From: Mumia sp. ZJ1417
GTDB lineage: Bacteria; Actinomycetota; Actinomycetes; Propionibacteriales; Nocardioidaceae
Direction: 5' to 3'
Assembly: GCF_014127285.1 (NCBI RefSeq)
Contig: NZ_CP059901.1
Coordinates: 3,720,001-3,784,000 of the forward strand
Length of the DNA stretch: 64,000 nucleotides
Made by a program: the position numbers and the translations under genes. Below the pieces are notes generated by a model. That model was not told the origin of the DNA and did not search any database. It worked only from the letters and a program-made list of their open reading frames with translations. Shown here piece by piece: positions 53,845-62,269 of the stretch. How positions within the stretch are numbered: the first letter of the stretch is position 1; every line of letters starts with the position of its first letter.

Positions 53845-55049
53845 GGGCGCGCCTGGGCGGCAGCCTCCATCTCCTTCGCCGGGGCGAACGTGCGGGCGAC
53901 GAAGAGGATGGACGGCACGAGGACGAGCGGCACGACGTAGATCCACCGGAGCGCGCCCTCGGTGGCGAGCACCCCGATGAGTCCGGCGCCGATGATGTTG
54001 CCCAGATAGTTGAAGAGGTTGAGGCGGGCGATCGCGACGTCGGCGTCGGAGCCGGGCAGGTTGCCGGCCGCGGCGAACGCGAGCGGGATGATCACCGGGA
54101 GGCCGAGGCCCATCAGGCCGAACGCGGCGATCGCCAGTGCCGGGGTCGGCGCCACGACGACGAGTGCGAGCGCGACGATGCCGACCACGGTCCCCGCGCG
54201 GACGACGGCGACCGCGCCGAACCGGACGACGAACCGGTCACCCGCCAGCCGGGAGATGACGGCACCGACCTGGTAGGCCGCATAACCGAGCGGCGCGACC
54301 GACTTCGCGGCGTCGAGGGCGTCGTGGAGGTAGATAGTGCTCCAGCTCATCACCGACGTGTCGGCCAGGTAGAAGACCACGACGACGAGCCCGAGCGCGA
54401 CGAGCGGGCGCCACGGCACGTGCAGCGGCGGACGCTCCACCTCCGAAACCTCGCTCGCCTCGTGCTCGACGGCCGGACGCACCAGGTAAGGGGAGAGCAC
54501 CAGGGTGGCTGCCACGCCGACCACTCCGACAGCCACCAGCGACGGCATCAGCCCGATCTCGAGCTTGGCGCAGGCGGCGGCGTATAGGGCTCCGACGATC
54601 GCACCGATGCTCCACATCCCGTGGAAGCTGGTCATGATGCTGCGGCCGTACAGCCTCTGGACGGTCACACCCTGCATGTTCGTCGAGGCGTCCGTTGCAC
54701 CCACACCGATCCCGTACACGGCGAACGCCGCGTACATCGCCGGCTTGGACTCGGCGAACCCGATCACGACCACCATCACGCTGATCGTCAGCAGCGCGAG
54801 TCGCAGAGCGAGCGCGCTCGAGCGGCGCACCGCGATCCGTTCGGCCAGCAGCGACCCGCCGCCGGCGATGACCGAGGTCAGCAGCAGGAGGAGCGTGACG
54901 TCGCCCTCAGTGACGCCACGCTCGTCCTGGAAGTCGGGCAGCCTAGACAGGATCGTGACGAGGACCGCCGCCTGGAGGAAGAAGCCGACCGAGGTCGCGA
55001 GTCGCGCCCGCCGTGCCACAGCATCAGGGGGTTGCGTGATCTTGGACAC
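53841..55049 (-). CDS. MFS transporter
   Basis: The 402-residue protein has 12 predicted helices in two halves with a polar loop of about 25 residues in the middle (EHEASEVSEVERPPLHVPW). Loop 2-3 contains AERIAVRRSSALALR, the MFS motif A region. Helix 4-5 sequence includes YGIGVGATDASTNMQGVTVQ, like actinobacterial sugar or drug MFS proteins. The substrate is unknown. I chose the GTG at 55049, which starts VSKITQPPDAVARRARLA. It is divergent from the beta-glucosidase gene, so it might import the glucoside that enzyme uses. Confidence 0.88.
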   Translation of the reverse strand: MSKITQPPDAVARRARLATSVGFFLQAAVLVTILSRLPDFQDERGVTEGDVTLLLLLTSVIAGGGSLLAERIAVRRSSALALRLALLTISVMVVVIGFAESKPAMYAAFAVYGIGVGATDASTNMQGVTVQRLYGRSIMTSFHGMWSIGAIVGALYAAACAKLEIGLMPSLVAVGVVGVAATLVLSPYLVRPAVEHEASEVSEVERPPLHVPWRPLVALGLVVVVFYLADTSVMSWSTIYLHDALDAAKSVAPLGYAAYQVGAVISRLAGDRFVVRFGAVAVVRAGTVVGIVALALVVVAPTPALAIAAFGLMGLGLPVIIPLAFAAAGNLPGSDADVAIARLNLFNYLGNIIGAGLIGVLATEGALRWIYVVPLVLVPSILFVARTFAPAKEMEAAAQARP

Positions 55050-55066
55050 ACGCCCAGTATGTGCCC

Positions 55067-56494
55067 ATGACCGGAGCAGAGGCCAGGGTTTCGACGAGCT
55101 CAACCGGCGAGACCGGTGACTTCTGGTGGGGCGCCGCGACCGCGTCGTACCAGGTCGAGGGCGCCGTGGACGAGGACGGACGAGGCCCCAGCATCTGGGA
55201 CACCTTCAGCGCCGAGGCCGGTCGGATCGCGGACGGCTCGTCGGGCGCGGTCGCCTGCGACTCGTACCACCGGTGGCGCGAGGACCTCGACCTGCTCAGC
55301 GGTCTCGGCGCGAACGCCTACCGGTTTTCGATCGCCTGGCCCCGCGTCCAGCCGACCGGATCCGGCCAGGTCAACGCCGCGGGGCTGGCGTACTACGACC
55401 GCCTCGTCGACGGCCTGCTCGCACGCGGCATCGCGCCGTTCGCCACCCTCTTCCACTGGGACCTCCCGCAGCCGCTGCAGGACGCCGGCGGGTGGATGGT
55501 GCGCGACACGGCGCAGCGGTTCGCCGAGTACGCGGCCGTGATCGCGGAGGCGCTCGGTGACCGGGTGGCTGCCTGGGGAACGCTCAACGAGCCGTTCGTG
55601 CACATGGCGCTGGGCTATGCGTTCGGCAGTCACGCGCCGGGCGAGACGCTGCTGCTCGACGCGTTCGCCGCGGGGCACCACCAGCTGCTCGGGCACGGGC
55701 TTGCGACGCAGGCGTTGCGGGCGGGGTCTCGACAGGGCTCGACCGGCGGATGGGGCTCGACCGGCGGATGGGGCTCGACCGGCGGACAGGGCTCGACCGG
55801 CTCACCGCCGGTGATGCTGGTGAACAACCTGACCCCCGTACGCGCCGCGTCGCCGTCGACGGAGGATGCCGCCGCGGCGGCGGTGTACGACGCGTTCCAC
55901 AACCGGATGTTCCTCGACACCGTGCTGCGGGGTACCTATCCCGACGAGCTCGCCGACGCAGCCGAGAGGGTCGTGCACGACGGCGACCTCGCGACCATCG
56001 CGCAACCGCTCGACCTGCTCGGCGTGAACTACTACAACCCCACGCTCGTGAGAGCGCCCGGCCCGGACAACCCGCTGCCGTTCGAGCTCGTGCCGATCGA
56101 GGGCTATCCGCTGACCGGCTTCGGGTGGCCGGTGGTGCCCGAGGGCCTGACCGACCTCCTGACCGGACTACGCCAGACGTATGGCGAGGCGCTGCCGCCG
56201 GTAGTGGTCACCGAGAACGGATGCTCCTACCCCGACGAGCCCGGGCCCGACGGCACGGTCGACGACGCGGCACGGATCGCGTACCTCGACAGCCACATCG
56301 CGGCGGTCGGCGCCGCCCGTGAGGCAGGTGTCGACGTGCGCGGCTACCTGGCATGGTCGCTGCTCGACAACTTCGAGTGGGCAGAGGGCTACACGCAGCG
56401 CTTCGGGATCACGCGCGTCGACTTCGCGACGGGCGAGCGCACCCCGAAGGCCTCGTACGAGTGGTTCCGCGAGCGGATCGCCCGAGGCTGGTGA
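55067..56494 (+). CDS. GH1 beta-glucosidase with a repeat-encoded insertion
   Basis: The 475-residue enzyme is a glycoside hydrolase family 1 member: FWWGAATASYQVEGA near the N-terminus, acid/base Glu175 in TLNEPF, and nucleophile Glu383 in VTENGCSYPDEPG; YLAWSLLDNFEWAEGY closes the barrel. It cleaves beta-glucosides in the cytoplasm. Between RAGSRQ and SPPVMLVNN, residues about 223-246 consist of a tandem hexapeptide GSTGGW or GSTGGQ, encoded by an 18-bp repeat (55735-55806). Another copy near the start encodes STSSTGE. Normal GH1 enzymes lack these parts. A GTG at 55061 is an alternative start. Confidence 0.92.
   Translation: MTGAEARVSTSSTGETGDFWWGAATASYQVEGAVDEDGRGPSIWDTFSAEAGRIADGSSGAVACDSYHRWREDLDLLSGLGANAYRFSIAWPRVQPTGSGQVNAAGLAYYDRLVDGLLARGIAPFATLFHWDLPQPLQDAGGWMVRDTAQRFAEYAAVIAEALGDRVAAWGTLNEPFVHMALGYAFGSHAPGETLLLDAFAAGHHQLLGHGLATQALRAGSRQGSTGGWGSTGGWGSTGGQGSTGSPPVMLVNNLTPVRAASPSTEDAAAAAVYDAFHNRMFLDTVLRGTYPDELADAAERVVHDGDLATIAQPLDLLGVNYYNPTLVRAPGPDNPLPFELVPIEGYPLTGFGWPVVPEGLTDLLTGLRQTYGEALPPVVVTENGCSYPDEPGPDGTVDDAARIAYLDSHIAAVGAAREAGVDVRGYLAWSLLDNFEWAEGYTQRFGITRVDFATGERTPKASYEWFRERIARGW
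55088..55114 (+). repeat. Diverged copy of the TCGACAGGCTCGACC-type repeat in the beta-glucosidase 5' end
   Basis: GTTTCGACGAGCTCAACC followed by GGCGAGACC resembles the repeat core with a few changes. It encodes VSTSSTGE just before the conserved GH1 start FWWGAATASYQ. Confidence 0.5.
55735..55806 (+). repeat. Four tandem 18-bp repeats inside the beta-glucosidase gene
   Basis: The unit GGGCTCGACCGGCGGATG is repeated perfectly twice, then a third copy ends in ACA and a fourth in GGCTCACC-type sequence. It is preceded by GGTCTCGACA, the repeat's left part. The array is in frame and encodes GSTGGW hexapeptides. Confidence 0.85.
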
Positions 56495-56509
56495 GGGCAG
56501 CCCGGTCGG

Positions 56510-57133
56510 TCAGGAGGCGAAGAGGCGGTCCGGACCGAATTGGAACCAGATCGTCGCGATCACCGCGACGTACCAGAGCAGCACGATCAGCAGCGACCAG
56601 TTGGACACGAGCTTGGTGAAGCCTGACGCCGGCGCCCAAGACCGGAGGTTGCGCGCGGTCACCATGACGAAGAGCGGGATCGTGACCGTCCAGACGACCA
56701 TGCAGTAGGGGCAGAGCTTCACGAGAGTGAAGATGCTCGTGTACTGGAGGAAGGTGATGAGGCCGATCGCGAACACGACGCCGACCTGCAGGCCGCCCCA
56801 CATCCACTCCGGCAGGCGGGTGCCCGACAGGAGCAGCACGCCGAGCGTCACGACGACGGCGAATCCGACGAGGCCGAGGAACGTGTTGGGGAACCCGAAG
56901 AGCGACGACTGCGAGCTCGAGACGACACCGCCGCAGTCGACCCACGGGTTGAGCGTGCAGGCGAGCTGGCTGTCGGGGTTCTGCAAGAGCTTGATCTTGT
57001 CGTAGGTCAGGACGCCCGAGGCGATCAGGCCGATCCCTCCACCCACGACCATCAGCCACGCCAGCACGCTGCGGACGCCGGTCGCCTCCACAGCACCGTC
57101 TCGGGGAGCCACCTGCTCGTCGATGTCGATCAC
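56510..57133 (-). CDS. Vitamin K epoxide reductase-family (VKOR) protein
   Basis: VKOR proteins reoxidise disulfide-forming proteins outside the membrane and pass electrons to quinones. The 207-residue product has five helices, the active-site CxxC in KLCPYCMVVW, and the loop Cys pair CTLNPWVDCGGVV that relays electrons from a DsbA-like partner. SSSLFGFPNTFLG carries the conserved Ser/Asn region. No thioredoxin domain is fused here. I chose the GTG at 57133, which gives VIDIDEQ; the frame is open upstream but not protein-like. The gene is divergent from a Pro-rich membrane protein gene. Confidence 0.9.
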   Translation of the reverse strand: MIDIDEQVAPRDGAVEATGVRSVLAWLMVVGGGIGLIASGVLTYDKIKLLQNPDSQLACTLNPWVDCGGVVSSSQSSLFGFPNTFLGLVGFAVVVTLGVLLLSGTRLPEWMWGGLQVGVVFAIGLITFLQYTSIFTLVKLCPYCMVVWTVTIPLFVMVTARNLRSWAPASGFTKLVSNWSLLIVLLWYVAVIATIWFQFGPDRLFAS

Positions 57134-57277
57134 GAAGCCATCGTAGGCGGGCAGTCCCACCCCGCGGGGCCGGACGTCGTGATGCGTCTCACCACCGGGC
57201 AAGGAAACATGGAGTCACCGAGACCTCGTTGTCTGGTTGTAGGCGATTTGCGCCGCGCGAACGTGGGGAGGGAGCGC

Positions 57278-58156
57278 ATGAGCACCAAGGAACGAACCCC
57301 GTGGCCGATGATGGCCGGGCTGGTGACGACCACAGGAGCAGCGGCAATCACGCTCCTGCTGTCGGGGACGGGTCTTCCCGACGTTCTCGTCGTCCCGGTG
57401 CTGGTCGTCCTCCTCGCCACCATGGTCGGCGGTCTCGTCGCCGACTTCCTCGTACGCCGTGACGAGCGGCGGACCATCGCCACCCAGCGACGCTGGCTGG
57501 CGGGACTCGGCAAGGACCTGCCGACGTACCGGCACCGCGTCGACGACCGGGAGCGGGTGCTGTTCAGCTGGGAGAGCAGCTGGTATCAGCCGCTCGGGAC
57601 GCTGTTCCTCGTAGCACTGGCGGCCGCGCTCGTCCCGTTCAACCTGATCTTGCCGCTGGCGCCGCGCGCCGGCGTCGAAGCGCTCGTCACTGCCTGGGTG
57701 GCCGCCTCGCTGCTGCTGACCGGCGCGCTGGTCGTACGGACGGTGGCCGCGGCACGCAAGGACAGCCGTGGGCTCCTGCTCCCGGGCCCGGCAGTGCCGT
57801 GGACCCCGGCGTCTCCTGTGGCGCCGCGCGATCCCGCCAAGCTCGCCGCCGAGGAGAACGCCGCGAGGTATCTGGTCGTCGAGGAGGACGCATCACCGCA
57901 GGAGCACCTCTCACGGGAGATCGAGCGGATGACGTCGATCCTCGACAGCCCCGAAGCACCGCAGCCCGTGCTGCCCGTGCCCGCCGATTGGATGCCGCGG
58001 CCTCCCGCGCCGCCTGAGGCGCCCGAAGCGACCAAGCCCGAGCCCGAGCAGCCGTCCACGCCGTCCACGCCCGAGACTCCCCCGGCACCGCCGACGGAAG
58101 ACAGGCCCGAGGGCGAGCTCGACAAGCTCGCCAGGCTCTTCCACAGCGCCGCCTGA
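57278..58156 (+). CDS. Hypothetical membrane protein with Pro-rich C-terminal tail
   Basis: I do not recognise a named family. From the ATG at 57278, with GGGGAGGGAG upstream, the 292-residue product has four hydrophobic helices in two pairs (about residues 11-60 and 105-155). A polar linker separates them, with RRDERRTIATQRRWLAGLG and an FSWESSWYQPLG segment. The C-terminal third (about residues 165-292) is a soluble Pro/Glu-rich tail, with repeated PEAP/PEQP/TPETPPAP stretches, that ends in a predicted short helix EGELDKLARLFHS. Such tails often mediate protein contacts or extend through the wall. It is probably an envelope component, role unknown. Confidence 0.68.
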   Translation: MSTKERTPWPMMAGLVTTTGAAAITLLLSGTGLPDVLVVPVLVVLLATMVGGLVADFLVRRDERRTIATQRRWLAGLGKDLPTYRHRVDDRERVLFSWESSWYQPLGTLFLVALAAALVPFNLILPLAPRAGVEALVTAWVAASLLLTGALVVRTVAAARKDSRGLLLPGPAVPWTPASPVAPRDPAKLAAEENAARYLVVEEDASPQEHLSREIERMTSILDSPEAPQPVLPVPADWMPRPPAPPEAPEATKPEPEQPSTPSTPETPPAPPTEDRPEGELDKLARLFHSAA

Positions 58157-58165
58157 GCTCAGGGG

Positions 58166-58615
58166 CTACTTGGGCTCCTCGGAGTCGTCGGCACCCTGCT
58201 CCATCTCGTATCCACGCTCCCACTTCGCACGGGCCTCGGCTGCTGCGGCATCCTCGGCGTCTTGCGCGGTCCGTAGCGCGACCAGCGCCGACGCGACCGC
58301 GCCCGACTCCGCGATCTCGTACGGCGTGCCGCCGATGGTGACCTCCGGGACGATCGGGGCGACCGCCCGCGCGAAGTCCTGCAGAGCCTGACCGAGCCCA
58401 GACCCGTTCGGGCCGAGGTGGAACGAGCCCACGGAGAGCACCGTGCCGCCGGGGAGGGACTCGAGCCTCTTGTCGAGCACCTCATACCCGATCTCGTGCT
58501 TGTCGAGCACGCCGAGCAGCGCCTCCGCGCCGTTCTCGGTGACGGCGACCTCCACCGTCTGCGTCCCGGCCAGCCCGCCGCTGATCCGCAGCTCGACGCC
58601 GGTCGATGCCGTCAT
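58166..58615 (-). CDS. Hypothetical soluble protein
   Basis: I do not recognise the family. The 149-residue product has an alpha/beta N-terminal half (VELRISGGLAGTQTVEVAVTE, then ALLGVLDKHEIGYEVLDKRL), a Gly-rich middle (SFHLGPNGSGLGQALQDF) and a long acidic helical tail (AEARAKWERGYEMEQGADDSEEPK). There is no signal peptide or membrane helix. It converges on the Pro-rich membrane protein gene with a nine-base gap. Its ATG at 58615 is the first reasonable start. Codon use is typical of the window. Confidence 0.65.
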   Translation of the reverse strand: MTASTGVELRISGGLAGTQTVEVAVTENGAEALLGVLDKHEIGYEVLDKRLESLPGGTVLSVGSFHLGPNGSGLGQALQDFARAVAPIVPEVTIGGTPYEIAESGAVASALVALRTAQDAEDAAAAEARAKWERGYEMEQGADDSEEPK

Positions 58616-58696
58616 CGCCGTCCCCTCTCGTCCCCCGTCACGTTCCGTTCATCATGGCGCGGGCGGCCGTACCCCGCCATCGCGCGAACGTCCTGC

Positions 58697-59425
58697 TCAG
58701 CCGTCGCCGGTGGGCCCGAACCGCTCGGTGCGCACCCGGCGTGGGTCGTGGCCCAACGCGACCAGCATGTCGGCGACGGTCTCGACGAACCCCGTGGGGC
58801 CGCAGACATAGCAGGTGGGCGCGAAGTCCGGTGGCCACCCGCCGGTGTTGACGTCGGCGACGGTGAGGCGCCCCGCCGGCCGCGGAGCACCCTCCGGCGC
58901 CTCACGCGTGTAGGCGATCGTGACGTCGAGTCCCGGATCGGGCGCGCGGAGCTCCCGGCGGTAGAACTGCTCGGCACGTGAGCGTACGGAGTAGATCAGC
59001 CGGAACGGCGCCTTGCTGCCGGCGTCACGACGGGCCCGGATCATCGCCATCAGCGGCACGACGCCAGAGCCGCCAGCGACCAGCAGGACGGGCTCGGTCT
59101 GCTCGGGCCGCCACACGAACCACCCTCCGATCGGTCCGCGCAGCTCAAGCTCGGCGCCGACCTCGATGTCGTCGACGAGGAACGGCGAGACCTCTCCCCC
59201 CTCGATCGCCTGCACGGTGATCTCGGCCCGGTCGAGGTCACCGACGCGCGCGAGCGAGTATTCACGGTCGGCGGTGTAGCCGTCCTCGGCGGTCAGCCGG
59301 ACCTCCACCCGCTGCCCGGCGACGGCCTGATGGTCACCGTCGACGTGCAGCAGCAGCGTCGCCGCCGTCGGTGTCTCCTCGCGGCGCGCCAGCACCACGG
59401 CACGACGCCACGGCATCCCCGCCAT
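58697..59425 (-). CDS. FAD/NAD(P)-binding ferredoxin-reductase-like protein
   Basis: The 242-residue protein is a small flavin reductase of the ferredoxin-NADP reductase superfamily: the FAD-site REYSLARVGD, ELRGPIGGWFVW, the NAD(P)-site LLVAGGSGVVPLMAMIRA and the C-terminal CYVCGPTGFVETVADML. It has no 2Fe-2S domain. The ATG at 59425 overlaps the stop of the sulfite-oxidase-like gene by one base, so the two are coupled. The enzyme probably passes electrons between NAD(P)H and the molybdenum protein encoded upstream. Confidence 0.88.
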   Translation of the reverse strand: MAGMPWRRAVVLARREETPTAATLLLHVDGDHQAVAGQRVEVRLTAEDGYTADREYSLARVGDLDRAEITVQAIEGGEVSPFLVDDIEVGAELELRGPIGGWFVWRPEQTEPVLLVAGGSGVVPLMAMIRARRDAGSKAPFRLIYSVRSRAEQFYRRELRAPDPGLDVTIAYTREAPEGAPRPAGRLTVADVNTGGWPPDFAPTCYVCGPTGFVETVADMLVALGHDPRRVRTERFGPTGDG

Positions 59426-60024
59426 CAGTAGCCCGCGTAGCGTTGCTCGCGCCACGGATCGCCGTAGTCGTGGTAGCCCGCGCGCTCCCAGAAGCCGGGC
59501 TCGTTCGTGCTCATCAGCTCCAGGCCGCGCACCCACTTGGCCGACTTCCAGAAGTACAGGTGCGGGACGAGCAGTCGTGCGGGTCCGCCGTGCTCGGGCC
59601 GCAGCGGCGCGCCGTCGTACGCGAACGCCACCCACGCCTGCCCGTCGCGCAGGTCGGCGAGCGGCAGGTTGGTCGTGTAGCCGCCGTACGAGTGGGCCAT
59701 CGCGTACGCGGCCTGCGTGTCTACGCCGTCGAGCAGCAGGTCGACGCTGACACCGCGCCAGCGCGTGCCGAGCTTGGACCACTTCGTGACGCAGTGCAGG
59801 TCGACGGTCACGTCCTCGGCCGGCATCGCCCGCAGCTCGTCCCAGCTCCACCGGCGTTGTAACCCGGTCTCCGTCGTCACCGTGAACGACCACGCACCCG
59901 GTGCGATCTGCGGCGTCGGCCCCGCCGAGAGCACAGGGAACCCGTGCTCGAGGTACTGACCGGGCGGCAGCACGACCTCATCGCGGTCGCGGCGTCCGCG
60001 AAAGCCTCGCGTGACGATTCCCAT
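59425..60024 (-). CDS. Sulfite oxidase-like molybdopterin oxidoreductase
   Basis: The 199-residue protein is a single molybdopterin domain of the sulfite oxidase fold. It has DLHCVTKWSKLGTRWRGVSV with the molybdenum-binding Cys and RWRGV; further on AHSYGGYTTNLPLADL, and LVPHLYFWKSAKWVRGLELM as in cytoplasmic sulfite oxidase-like enzymes. It lacks the heme and dimerisation domains, and no Tat signal is seen, so it acts inside the cell. It is co-translated with a small FAD reductase, likely its electron partner. Substrate is unknown (sulfite, sulfoxide or other). Confidence 0.9.
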   Translation of the reverse strand: MGIVTRGFRGRRDRDEVVLPPGQYLEHGFPVLSAGPTPQIAPGAWSFTVTTETGLQRRWSWDELRAMPAEDVTVDLHCVTKWSKLGTRWRGVSVDLLLDGVDTQAAYAMAHSYGGYTTNLPLADLRDGQAWVAFAYDGAPLRPEHGGPARLLVPHLYFWKSAKWVRGLELMSTNEPGFWERAGYHDYGDPWREQRYAGY

Positions 60025-60090
60025 CGCCGTCTCCCTCCGCCCAGGGTCCGAGCGTAGGGCGGTGGCGGTCGCGACGCACGAGGGCGCGCG

Positions 60091-60363
60091 TCAGCTGTTG
60101 CGCAAGGCCGAGATCAGCTCGCCCTTGGTCATCGACGACCGGCCGTCGATCCCGATCTCCTTCGCACGCGCGTACAGGTCGGACTTGGACCAGTCGTCGT
60201 AGTCGCCCGCCTTGCCGCCCTTGCGCCCCACTTTCGCGCGCCCCTGCGCTGCGGCGGCGTTCGCGATGCGCGCCGACTTCTGCTTCGAGTTGCCTTCGTC
60301 GCGCAGCTCCTCGTACAGGTCCTTGTCCTTGACGCTCGGTCCCGGCGACTTGCGACCCGGCAT
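60091..60363 (-). CDS. Small DUF7218/Rho-N-like protein
   Basis: The 90-residue basic protein has a Lys/Arg-rich N-terminal half (VKDKDLYEELRDEGNSKQKS, then ARIANAAAAQGR) and a Rho-N or SAP-like helical motif at the end: DWSKSDLYARAKEIGIDGRS, then MTKGELISAL. Such motifs bind nucleic acid. It resembles the actinobacterial DUF7218 family, whose function is unknown. GGGAG lies upstream of the ATG at 60363. It is divergent from the P-loop kinase gene with 57 bases between. Confidence 0.83.
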   Translation of the reverse strand: MPGRKSPGPSVKDKDLYEELRDEGNSKQKSARIANAAAAQGRAKVGRKGGKAGDYDDWSKSDLYARAKEIGIDGRSSMTKGELISALRNS

Positions 60364-60420
60364 GGTGCTCCCCTCTCGTACGGGCTCTCCGCTTCCCGAT
60401 ACCCGCACGACCGGTCACCC

Positions 60421-61068
60421 ATGCGCACACTGGTGCTCGTGACCACCGTGCTGGCCGACCTCGACTCCGCCGCAGCGCGCGCCCGCGCCCTCGTACGCGA
60501 CGGCGGGCGTCTGCTCGGCGTCGCCGGACCGCCCGGTGCAGGCAAGTCGTGGCTGGTCGAGGCGGTCGTCGCGCGCAGCGTGGATCTCGCGGTGGCGCAC
60601 GTGCCGATGGACGGCTTCCACCTTGCCGACGACTCGCTCGCACGGCTCGGGCTCCTCGACGTGAAGGGCGCACCAGCGACGTTCGACGTCGGCGGGTACG
60701 CGGCGGCGCTGCGCCGGATCGCGACGCGCGACGAGGATCTGGTCTACGTCCCGGGGTTCGCGCGCGACCTCGAGCAGCCGATCGCGGCGGCGCTCGCGGT
60801 CCCGCGGGAGGCAGGCCTCGTGCTCACGGAGGGCAACTACCTGCTGCTCGACGAGCCGGGGTGGCGCGACGTCCGGTCGCTGCTCGACGAGGTCTGGTAC
60901 GTCGACGTCCCAGACCACCTGCGCGGACGACGGCTGGTCGCCCGGCACGTCGCGTTCGGGAAGTCGCCGGCGCAGGCCGAGGCGTGGGTACGTCGAAGCG
61001 ACGAGGCGAACGCGAGGCTCGTCGCCGAGTCACGCGCCCGCGCCGATGTCCAGGTCCGGCTCGGCTGA
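60421..61068 (+). CDS. P-loop nucleoside/nucleotide kinase-family protein
   Basis: The 215-residue protein belongs to the uridine kinase / pantothenate kinase-like P-loop family: Walker A GVAGPPGAGKSWLVEA (about residues 33-48), VPMDGFHLADDSL with the conserved Asp-Gly-Phe-His, RDLEQPIAAAL, VLTEGNYLLLDEPGW, and DEVWYVDVPDHLRGRRLVARHVAFG with Arg residues of the lid. It phosphorylates a small alcohol or sugar-like substrate, most likely a nucleoside or fructoselysine-type compound. The ATG at 60421 precedes a plausible start; GTG codons lie a few residues in. Its stop abuts that of the convergent acyl-CoA dehydrogenase gene. Confidence 0.82.
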   Translation: MRTLVLVTTVLADLDSAAARARALVRDGGRLLGVAGPPGAGKSWLVEAVVARSVDLAVAHVPMDGFHLADDSLARLGLLDVKGAPATFDVGGYAAALRRIATRDEDLVYVPGFARDLEQPIAAALAVPREAGLVLTEGNYLLLDEPGWRDVRSLLDEVWYVDVPDHLRGRRLVARHVAFGKSPAQAEAWVRRSDEANARLVAESRARADVQVRLG

Positions 61069-62229
61069 TCAGCTCTGGCGCTGCCGACGGATCAGGTTCG
61101 AGCCGATGATGAGGCGCTGGATCTCGCTGGTGCCCTCGTACAGGCGCAGCAGACGCACGTCGCGATAGATCCGCTCGACCGTGCTCTCACGCATGTAGCC
61201 CGACCCGCCGTGGACCTGGACGGCAAGGTCCGCGACACGGCCGGCCATCTCCGTGCAGTACAGCTTGGCCGCCGACGGAGCGATCCGACGATCCTCGCCG
61301 GACACGTACGCCCGCGCGGCCTCGCGGACCAGGCTGCGACCGGCCATCACGCCCGTCTGCTGGTCGGCGAGCATCGCCTGGACGAGCTGGAAGTCGCCGA
61401 TCGGCGTCCCGCCCTGTGTCGCCGTCGCGGCGTACGAGACCGACTCGTCGAGCGCGCGCTGGGCCTGCCCGACGGCGAGCGCGGCGATGTGGACGCGGCC
61501 CTTGGCCAGCGAGGTCATCGCCGCCCGGTAGCCGACCTCGACCGCGCCGCCGACGAGTGCGTCGTCGTCGACGCGTACGTCGTCAAGGCGCACGTCGGCC
61601 GTCCACGCGCCCTCCTGGCCCATCTTCTTGTCGTGCGGGCCGACCGTCAGGCCTGGCGCGTCACCTGGCACGAGGAAGACGGCGATCTGCCCGTCGCCGT
61701 CGGCCCCGACGACCCGAGCGAACACCATGAAGAGGTCGGCGAGCGGGGCGTTCGTGATGAACCGCTTCTCGCCGGACAGCGCCCAGCCGCCCTCGACCCG
61801 TGCGGCACGGGTGCGCAGGCCGGCAGGGTTGGACCCGGCACCGGCCTCGGTCAGCGCGAACGACGCGACGACCTCGCCGCTCGCGATCCGCTCCAGCCAG
61901 GCCGCCTTCTGCGGGTCCGTGCCGAAGTTCACGAGAACCTGGCCGGCGATCCCGTTGTTGGTGCCGAACATCGAGCGGAAGGCCAGCGTCGTGTAGCCCA
62001 GCTCCATCGCCAGCTCGACCTCCTGGGTGAGGTCGAGGCCGAGGCCGCCCCACTCCTGGTCGATCGCGTAGCCGAACAGACCCATCTCCCGCGCCATCGC
62101 CCGCAGGTCGTCGGGGACCGCGTCGGACTCGACGATCTCGCGCTCGCGGGGAACGACCTCTTTGCGGACGAACTGACGCACCTGCTCGAGGACGTCGTCG
62201 AACTCCTCGGGACTCACCTGCTGGGTCAT
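61069..62229 (-). CDS. Acyl-CoA dehydrogenase
   Basis: The 386-residue flavoenzyme oxidises acyl-CoA to enoyl-CoA and passes electrons to an electron-transfer flavoprotein. FASFALTEAGAGSNPAG-type FAD binding is seen as VASFALTEAGAGSNP, the helical core includes QVHGGSGYMRE, and the catalytic Glu lies in RLYEGTSEIQRLIIG. Length is normal for the family. The ATG at 62229 begins MTQQVSPEEF. It is the second acyl-CoA oxidising gene of the window and stands without beta-oxidation partners. Confidence 0.92.
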   Translation of the reverse strand: MTQQVSPEEFDDVLEQVRQFVRKEVVPREREIVESDAVPDDLRAMAREMGLFGYAIDQEWGGLGLDLTQEVELAMELGYTTLAFRSMFGTNNGIAGQVLVNFGTDPQKAAWLERIASGEVVASFALTEAGAGSNPAGLRTRAARVEGGWALSGEKRFITNAPLADLFMVFARVVGADGDGQIAVFLVPGDAPGLTVGPHDKKMGQEGAWTADVRLDDVRVDDDALVGGAVEVGYRAAMTSLAKGRVHIAALAVGQAQRALDESVSYAATATQGGTPIGDFQLVQAMLADQQTGVMAGRSLVREAARAYVSGEDRRIAPSAAKLYCTEMAGRVADLAVQVHGGSGYMRESTVERIYRDVRLLRLYEGTSEIQRLIIGSNLIRRQRQS

Positions 62230-62269
62230 GACGCGATCATCGCCTGACACGGCGACGTGTGCCTAGAGA

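Noticed and set aside
55735-55806. CRISPR array or assembly artefact
   Set aside because: Units adjoin without spacers and stay in frame inside an intact GH1 gene, so it is read as a coding tandem repeat.
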